Positions 13,705 through 20,556 of a stretch of 20,556 nt of DNA are shown piece by piece. This stretch comes from Chloroflexi bacterium 13_1_40CM_68_21. Lineage in GTDB: Bacteria > Chloroflexota > Limnocylindria > P2-11E. Every line of letters begins with the position of its first letter. Positions within the stretch are counted from its first letter, which is position 1. Where the stretch lies: contig MNEO01000070.1 in NCBI GenBank assembly GCA_001917735.1, positions 1-20,556 on the forward strand, read 5' to 3'. The notes beneath the pieces are model-generated. The model worked only from the letters and a program-made list of their open reading frames with translations, did not search any database and had not been told where the DNA came from. A program made the translations under genes and the position numbers.

Positions 13705-14226
13705 GTGCGAAAGCTGTTGCTGATCGTCGTCTGCGCGGTCGTGCTCGTGCAGCTCGTCGCGCTCCCCGCGGTCGCGGACGAGGACGGGCGGTTCAGGCGG
13801 ACCACCCCGCGCGGTTCGTTCGGCCGCGACGGACCCGCGCTGCTCGTCGGCGTACCTGCCGGACGCGCCTGGGGGATCGAAAGCGAGCTGAGGCCGGTCC
13901 CGGCCGATCCCGTGAGCTTGCGCGCGACGATCGAGGTGCGTGACCCGGCGGTGCGCGAGGCCTTCGTCCGCATCGCGTGGTACGACCGCAGCAGCGGCCG
14001 TCCTCGTCAATTCGCGCTGAGCGACGCAACGCTAGTGCGTGCCGGGGAAAGGGTCACATTCGAGATCGCGCTCGACCCACCGCCCGGCGCGGTCGCCTAC
14101 CGCGTCCGCGTGCTCGCCCGGCTGCTGCCGCCGGCCGAGCTCTCGGCCGGGGACGCCGTCCGTGTGCGTCTGTCGGCGCCGTTCAGCAGGCCGGGGAGGT
14201 ATCCGATGACCCGACTCCTCCCGTGA
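13705..14226 (+). CDS. Small secreted protein of unknown function
   Basis: 173 residues, GTG start. The N-terminus VRK, a hydrophobic core of about 17 residues and the site AVA|DEDG (cleavage after residue 24) make a normal Sec signal peptide. There is no lipobox Cys in place and no second membrane segment, so the mature protein (about 149 residues) should be released outside the membrane. It reads as alternating hydrophobic beta strands (LRATIEVRD, FVRIAWYD, VTFEIALDPP, YRVRVLARLL), likely a beta-sandwich, but I know no family for it. GTG 13705 is preferred over upstream starts because it gives a clean signal peptide and sits exactly where the TACGGT element predicts initiation. Upstream starts would run through the operator-like array. 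The next gene begins 17 bases downstream with its own -10-like hexamer. Confidence 0.7.
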   Translation: MRKLLLIVVCAVVLVQLVALPAVADEDGRFRRTTPRGSFGRDGPALLVGVPAGRAWGIESELRPVPADPVSLRATIEVRDPAVREAFVRIAWYDRSSGRPRQFALSDATLVRAGERVTFEIALDPPPGAVAYRVRVLARLLPPAELSAGDAVRVRLSAPFSRPGRYPMTRLLP

Positions 14227-14230
14227 GAGA

Positions 14231-14236
14231 TACTTT
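14231..14236 (+). promoter_or_regulatory. Candidate -10 element (TACTTT), leaderless for the ABC ATPase operon
   Basis: TACTTT ends 7 bases before ATG 14244, so transcription would begin at about 14243. There is no Shine-Dalgarno sequence and no clear -35 box. It is the same layout as at 9950 and 13693. Confidence 0.42.
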
Positions 14237-14243
14237 CGGGCGG

Positions 14244-15325
<1,082 letters not shown>

Positions 15326-15329
<4 letters not shown>

Positions 15330-17011
15330 CCCTCCGCGGCTCCACGAGCGAGTTCCCGCTGGAATCGGTCGTCGGCCTCCTTGCGGGAACGAGCAAGACC
15401 GGCGAGCTGCAGATCCGTGGCGGCGGCAAGGTGGGCGCGCTGGGATTCGCCGGCGGCCGCCTCGTCGCGGCGGTTATGGACAACGAGGGTGGCGAGGCCG
15501 CGCTCGGCGCGATCTTCGCGGTGTCCGAAGGCGAGTTCGAGTTCACCCCATGGGCCTCGGCTCCGGAAGCGAATCTCGAGGCCGGGGATCTCGTCGCGTT
15601 GCTCAAGCGGGCCGCGGAAGCCCGCGACCGTCTCGCGGCGATCCGTCAGCAGATCCCCGACGACCACGCGCGCTTCAAGCTCTCTGAGAAGGCGGCGGAT
15701 TCGGGTGCGGTCACGTTCACGCCGGACCGCTGGCGGGCGCTCCTCGCGGTGAACGGCGAGCGCGACGTCACCGCGGTCGCCGAACAGCTACGCCTCGGAA
15801 AGATGGAGACCCTGAGTCTGCTCGCCGGCCTGGTGAGGGACGGCGTCATCGAGATCATCGCGCCGCGCGGCCCCGCGGAACCGCCACCGGCTCCCGCTGA
15901 GACGCGGCACATCACGCCAGCACCCGAGCCCGCGCCGCCGCCTGCGCCCGTCGAGGCCGCGGCACCGCCTCCGCCAGAGCCTTTAGTGGCGCCGCCTCCG
16001 CCGGAGCCCGAACGGCACGCGACGCAACCGGTGCAGGAATGGACGCCTACCGTGCCGGAGGAGAGGCCAGCCGAGCCGCCCCCCGCGCCACCCGTGCAGG
16101 TGCGCCCGGACCTTCAGGCGGAGCTCGCCGAGCGCTTCATGGAAAGACCGCCACGCGAAGAGGTGGCCCCGCCGCCGCCAGCGGAGCCCGTGCCGCCCGC
16201 GGTCGACGACCGGCTTGCATCGTTGACCGGCATTTTCGCCCCCGGCCCCGCGGCGAACGCGCCTCCGGCGCCGCCGCCAGCCTCCACCGCTGAGTCCGCT
16301 CCGCCGGCGGCGCCGGCGGACCCGTGGGGCGCGCCGCAGCCACCGCCGTCACCATCGTCGACGGCCTCGTGGATGACGCCGTCACCTGCGTCAACGGAGG
16401 CACCGTCGAACGCCTGGGCGCCGACTGCGCCGCGCCAAGCGCCCGCCGCGTCGGAGCCCTGGTCGAGCGGATCCGCACGCGCGCCCGAGTCACCGGCGGC
16501 GCCGGCCGGACCCCGCGGCGGAGAGTGGACCGCGCCATCCGCGGAGGCTGCCGCCGAGAAGAAGCGCGGCGGATTCCTAAGTCGCTTCCGCAAGGAGGAG
16601 CCCGCCGCCGTGGTCACGCGCATGCCGGCCGCGTCGGTCGCGAGCAAGGGCGGCCTTCTCGCGTCTCTGTCCAACGCGCTGCTCGTGGAGTACGGCAGTT
16701 ACGGGAAGGGCAAGATCGAGACACGCATGGCGAATCTGCTGATGCGTGTCGATGAGCAAGCCGATCCGATCGATCGGCCTTTGCCTATCGTCGACGACCT
16801 CATCGATGCGACGGCGCTCGAGCGCGAGGGCTTCGCCGAGGAGCAGTCGGTGCCGTACCTCGCGACACTCGTTCGGCAGATCTATGAAGACGCCGAGCGG
16901 GCGTTCGGCAAGGACAAGGCGAAGAAGGGATACAAGGCGGCGCAGCAGCAGGTGTTCGGCAACGGCAGCGCGCTATCGCCGGACCTCGCCGGCAAGCTTC
17001 CCAAGGTCTGA
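15326..17011 (+). CDS. DUF4388 (PatA-like) protein with winged-helix-like region, Pro-rich linker and unknown C-terminal domain
   Basis: 561 residues in four parts. Residues about 3-115 match the DUF4388/PatA N-terminal type (GSTSEFPLESVVGLLAGTSK, then GELQI, then FAGGRLVAA and EGEFEF), found in response-regulator and gliding or GTPase-linked proteins. Residues about 130-180 (RWRALLAVNGERDV, VAEQLRLG, LVRDGVIEI) look like a small winged helix. Residues about 182-410 are a Pro/Ala/Glu-rich low-complexity linker. Residues about 412-561 form a charged, mostly helical domain I do not recognise, starting with a basic KKRGGFLSRFRKE stretch that might bind membrane or nucleic acid. The GTG start overlaps the ABC ATPase stop as GTGA, with GGAGG (15311-15315) 10 bases upstream. 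The end overlaps the ROK gene as CTGA. Function is unknown; an adaptor or regulatory role is a guess. Confidence 0.8.
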
Positions 17012-17943
17012 GCCTCTTCCTCGGCATCGATCTCGGCGCATCGAACATCCGAAGCGTCATCGCGCGCGCAGACGCGCCCATCCCTCGGCTCGTCGCGCGC
17101 GACGAGCGGGCGACGCCACGTACCGGAGCGGATGACGTCGTCCAGGCGATCGCAGAGAGCGCGCGGGCCGCGCTCGCGACGGTCAACGCGTCGGCGCGCG
17201 ATCTCTCCGGCGTCGGATGCTCGGCACCAGGACCACTCGACCACCGGGACGGGATCGTGCACGAAGCGCCGAACGTCGTTGGCTTCATCGAGTTCCCGCT
17301 CGGGCGGCGTCTCGCGGGCGCACTCGAGCTCGATGCGATCTACCTCGATCGCGACACGGTGATGGCCGCCGTGGGCGAGGCGGTCGCCGGCGCCGCGAGG
17401 GGCGTACGCAACTTCATCTACATCACGATCTCGACGGGCATCGGCGGCGCGATCGTCAGCGACGGCCGCCTCCTGCGCGGTGCGGCCGATACGGCGGGGG
17501 AGATCGGTCACATCCCGGTGGCGCTCGAAGGCCCGCGCTGCGGATGCGGCAGCTACGGCTGCGTCGAGTCGCTCGCGGCCGGGCGATTCATCGCCGAGGC
17601 GTTCGGCGTCGACGACGCGGCGCAAGTGTTCGCCGCGGCCGCGGCGCACGACCCGCGTGCGGAGTTGATCATCACCCGCGCTGAGAAGGCGCTCGGCAAT
17701 CTTGCAGTTGGCCTTGCGAACGCCATCAGCCCGTCGCTCATCGTGGTCGGGGGATCGATCGCGGAGCATGAACCTTCCCACACGATCGAAGAGATGCGCC
17801 GCGCGATCGCGGCGCGCGCGTTCAAGGTCGCGGCCGCGGCGGTCCGCGTGGTGCCAGCCGCGCTGGGCCGCGATGTCGGCATGCTGGGTGCAGTCATCTA
17901 TGCACGGGAGCGGCTCGCCGGTCGCGACGAGTGGTTCCGCTAG
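17008..17943 (+). CDS. ROK-family sugar kinase (glucokinase-like) with apparent CTG start
   Basis: 311 residues if read from CTG 17008. It phosphorylates a hexose, probably glucose, with ATP in the cytoplasm. ROK landmarks are GIDLGASNIRS (6-16, phosphate-1 loop), the catalytic Asp116 in LDRDTV (the usual END is DRD), YITISTGIGGAIV (138-150, phosphate-2 loop), the ROK signature GEIGH (164-168) with zinc motif CGCGSYGC (178-185), and VVGGS (246-250). No DNA-binding domain precedes the kinase, so it is an enzyme and not a NagC-type repressor. Between the in-frame stop at 16885-16887 and 17008 there is no ATG, GTG or TTG. The next such codon, GTG 17257, would delete the first phosphate loop. The CTG overlaps the DUF4388 stop as CTGA, which argues for CTG initiation. 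It most likely feeds glycolysis next to gap-pgk-eno; N-acyl-sugar kinases are the main alternative. Confidence 0.88.
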   Translation: MSLFLGIDLGASNIRSVIARADAPIPRLVARDERATPRTGADDVVQAIAESARAALATVNASARDLSGVGCSAPGPLDHRDGIVHEAPNVVGFIEFPLGRRLAGALELDAIYLDRDTVMAAVGEAVAGAARGVRNFIYITISTGIGGAIVSDGRLLRGAADTAGEIGHIPVALEGPRCGCGSYGCVESLAAGRFIAEAFGVDDAAQVFAAAAAHDPRAELIITRAEKALGNLAVGLANAISPSLIVVGGSIAEHEPSHTIEEMRRAIAARAFKVAAAAVRVVPAALGRDVGMLGAVIYARERLAGRDEWFR

Positions 17944-17976
17944 CGCCGGATTAGTCTTTAGACCGATCCGCGCTGC

Positions 17977-17984
17977 AGGGGAGG
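17977..17984 (+). promoter_or_regulatory. Strong Shine-Dalgarno (AGGGGAGG) before gap; weak promoter upstream
   Basis: AGGGGAGG ends 7 bases before GTG 17992, the strongest ribosome-binding site seen in the window. In the 48-bp gap after the ROK gene, TAGTCT (17952-17957) could be a -10 element giving a leader of about 28 bases, but no -35 box is apparent. So gap has a leader and a ribosome-binding site, unlike the leaderless-type starts elsewhere here. Confidence 0.65.
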
Positions 17985-17991
17985 CGTATCC

Positions 17992-19017
17992 GTGACGAAG
18001 ATCGCCATCAACGGTTTCGGTCGTATCGGACGGCAGTTCTTGAAAGCCTTGATCGAACGTCACCCCGAGGTCGAGATCGTTGCGCTGAACGACCTCGCCG
18101 ATCCGAAGATGAACGCCCACCTTTTCAAGCACGACTCGAACTACGGGAAGTATCCGGGCGAGGTCTCGGCAACCGCGGACAGCCTCATCGTCGATGGTCG
18201 CCGGATCAAGGTCCTGGCGGAGCGCGATCCGGCGAAGCTCCCCTGGAAGGACCTGGCTGTCGACATCGTCATCGAGTCGACGGGTTTCTTTACCGACGCC
18301 ACGAAGGCCAAGGCCCACCTCGACGCGGGTGCGAAGTACGTCATCATCTCCGCTCCGGCGAAGAACGAGGACAAGACCATCGTCCTGGGCGTCAACGAGA
18401 AGGAGTTCGACCCGGAAAAGCACCACATCATCTCGAACGCCTCGTGCACGACGAACGGGCTCGCGCCCGTCGCGAAAGTGCTCAACGACGAGTTCGGCAT
18501 CGACAAGGGGTTCCTCACGACGATCCACTCGAAGACCCTCTCGCAGAGACTCCTCGATACCGTCGCGCCTGATCCCCGCGACGCGCGCGCGGCGTCGGAG
18601 AACATCGTGCCGTCTGAGACCGGCGCGGCGCGCGCCGTCGCGCTCGTCATCCCTGAGCTCAAGGGCCGCTTCACCGGGATGGCCTTCCGCGTCCCGACGC
18701 CGACCGTCTCGGTCGTCGACTTCACGGCGGTGCTCAAGCGTGATGTCACGAAGGAGCAAGTGAACGCCGCGTTCAAGCGCGCTTCAGAGGGGCCGCTCAA
18801 GGGGATCATGGATTACACCGAGGAGCCGCTCGTCTCGAGCGATCTCAAGGGTGACGAGCACTCGACGATCGTGAGCGGCATCGACACGATCGTGCTCGGC
18901 AACATGGTGAAGATCATCGCCTGGTACGACAACGAGTGGGGCTACGCGTGCCGCCTCGCCGACATCACCTCGTTCGTCGCATCCAAGCTGCGCGAGCCTG
19001 TCGCCGCCGGCCGCTAG
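17992..19017 (+). CDS. gap: Glyceraldehyde-3-phosphate dehydrogenase, type I
   Basis: 341 residues. It oxidises glyceraldehyde 3-phosphate to 1,3-bisphosphoglycerate with NAD+ (Asp34 in ALNDL suggests NAD preference). The N-terminal INGFGRIGR (7-14 region) binds NAD. Catalytic Cys152 lies in SNASCTTNG, where the usual second Cys/Ala is Gly156, and His179 is in TTIHSKT. The segment after it is divergent: common GAPDHs read HAYTNDQ, while this one reads HSKTLSQ, and the phosphate loop PTSTGAA is PSETGAA (207-213). The remaining C-terminal motifs WYDNEWGY and [13 protein letters not shown] are normal. GTG start with a strong Shine-Dalgarno sequence. It is followed by pgk after 7 bases. The GAPDH function is safe; the altered loop may mark a lineage-specific subtype. 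Confidence 0.95.
   Translation: MTKIAINGFGRIGRQFLKALIERHPEVEIVALNDLADPKMNAHLFKHDSNYGKYPGEVSATADSLIVDGRRIKVLAERDPAKLPWKDLAVDIVIESTGFFTDATKAKAHLDAGAKYVIISAPAKNEDKTIVLGVNEKEFDPEKHHIISNASCTTNGLAPVAKVLNDEFGIDKGFLTTIHSKTLSQRLLDTVAPDPRDARAASENIVPSETGAARAVALVIPELKGRFTGMAFRVPTPTVSVVDFTAVLKRDVTKEQVNAAFKRASEGPLKGIMDYTEEPLVSSDLKGDEHSTIVSGIDTIVLGNMVKIIAWYDNEWGYACRLADITSFVASKLREPVAAGR

Positions 19018-20556
<1,539 letters not shown>

Noticed and set aside
12726..13973. 415-codon open frame on the minus strand covering the operator-like array
   Set aside because: Antisense to the GH38 C-terminal domains and the secreted-protein gene, with no recognisable motif; it would leave the signal peptide on the plus strand unexplained.
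15870..16540. DNA repeat or coding error in the Pro/Ala-rich stretch
   Set aside because: The frame stays open, resumes a well-structured C-terminal domain, and the repeats are irregular PPPxEP-type, as in ordinary flexible linkers.
17008..17943. NagC/Mlc-type ROK repressor
   Set aside because: There is no N-terminal winged-helix domain; the protein begins directly at the phosphate loop.
16882..18759. 625-codon open frame on the minus strand
   Set aside because: It is antisense to the ROK kinase and gap, is rich in Arg/Asp/Glu with no family motif, and disappears as a candidate once the well-supported plus-strand genes are placed. Long antisense frames are expected at this GC content.

Overview
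The window is very GC-rich (I judge roughly two thirds G+C by eye) and is packed with genes. Many genes start with GTG or TTG, 4-base stop/start overlaps are common, and there are hardly any intergenic gaps. The gene content (gap-pgk-eno cluster, GpgS, a DUF4388 protein, UgpC-type ABC ATPase) and the apparently leaderless promoters suggest a GC-rich, uncultured-type bacterium. I favour the Chloroflexota or a neighbouring lineage, but no rRNA or other marker is present to settle this. I found no tRNA, rRNA, CRISPR array, insertion sequence or integrase; it reads as ordinary chromosome.

Layout. (1) 2-1500: the 3' end of a ketopantoate reductase gene (+), a small SET-domain protein (-) whose tail overlaps it convergently, and a small lipoprotein (+). 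(2) 9940-1501, minus strand: a six-gene operon of an MGS-like GT-A glycosyltransferase, a GDE/MGH1-like glycoside hydrolase, a GT4 glycosyltransferase, a two-Usp-domain/glucosyl-3-phosphoglycerate synthase fusion, panC and an MFS transporter. Four of the five junctions are 4-base NTGA overlaps. (3) 9941-9963: a 23-bp divergent promoter region with -10-like hexamers on both strands that overlap each other. (4) 9964-13601, plus strand: a DedA membrane protein coupled to a 1001-residue fusion of a PAP2 lipid phosphatase with a GH38 alpha-mannosidase. (5) 13602-14226: three CGCAC-N4-GTGCG-type elements spaced 22 and 21 bp apart, then a small secreted protein. (6) 14244-17943: an MsmX/UgpC-type ABC ATPase, a DUF4388 protein and a ROK sugar kinase, joined by 4-base overlaps. 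(7) 17992-20556: gap, pgk and the 5' end of eno.

How the parts may work together (inference). Two glycosyltransferases in the minus-strand operon resemble enzymes that glycosylate glycerate or 3-phosphoglycerate (GpgS and an MGS/GgS-like enzyme). Two glycoside hydrolases nearby belong to families that include mannosylglycerate hydrolases (GDE/MGH1-like and GH38). Gap and pgk downstream make the 3-phosphoglycerate that GpgS uses. The simplest reading is a glucosyl- or mannosylglycerate (compatible-solute or capping-sugar) locus, with stress or nucleotide sensing built into GpgS through fused Usp domains. No GpgP phosphatase is visible. DedA and PAP2 suggest a link to polyprenyl-phosphate recycling.

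The most unusual items are the PAP2-GH38 fusion, the Usp-Usp-GpgS fusion, two genes that appear to start at CTG inside CTGA overlaps, the periodic operator-like array at 13612-13668, and the overlapping divergent -10 elements at 9950-9956.
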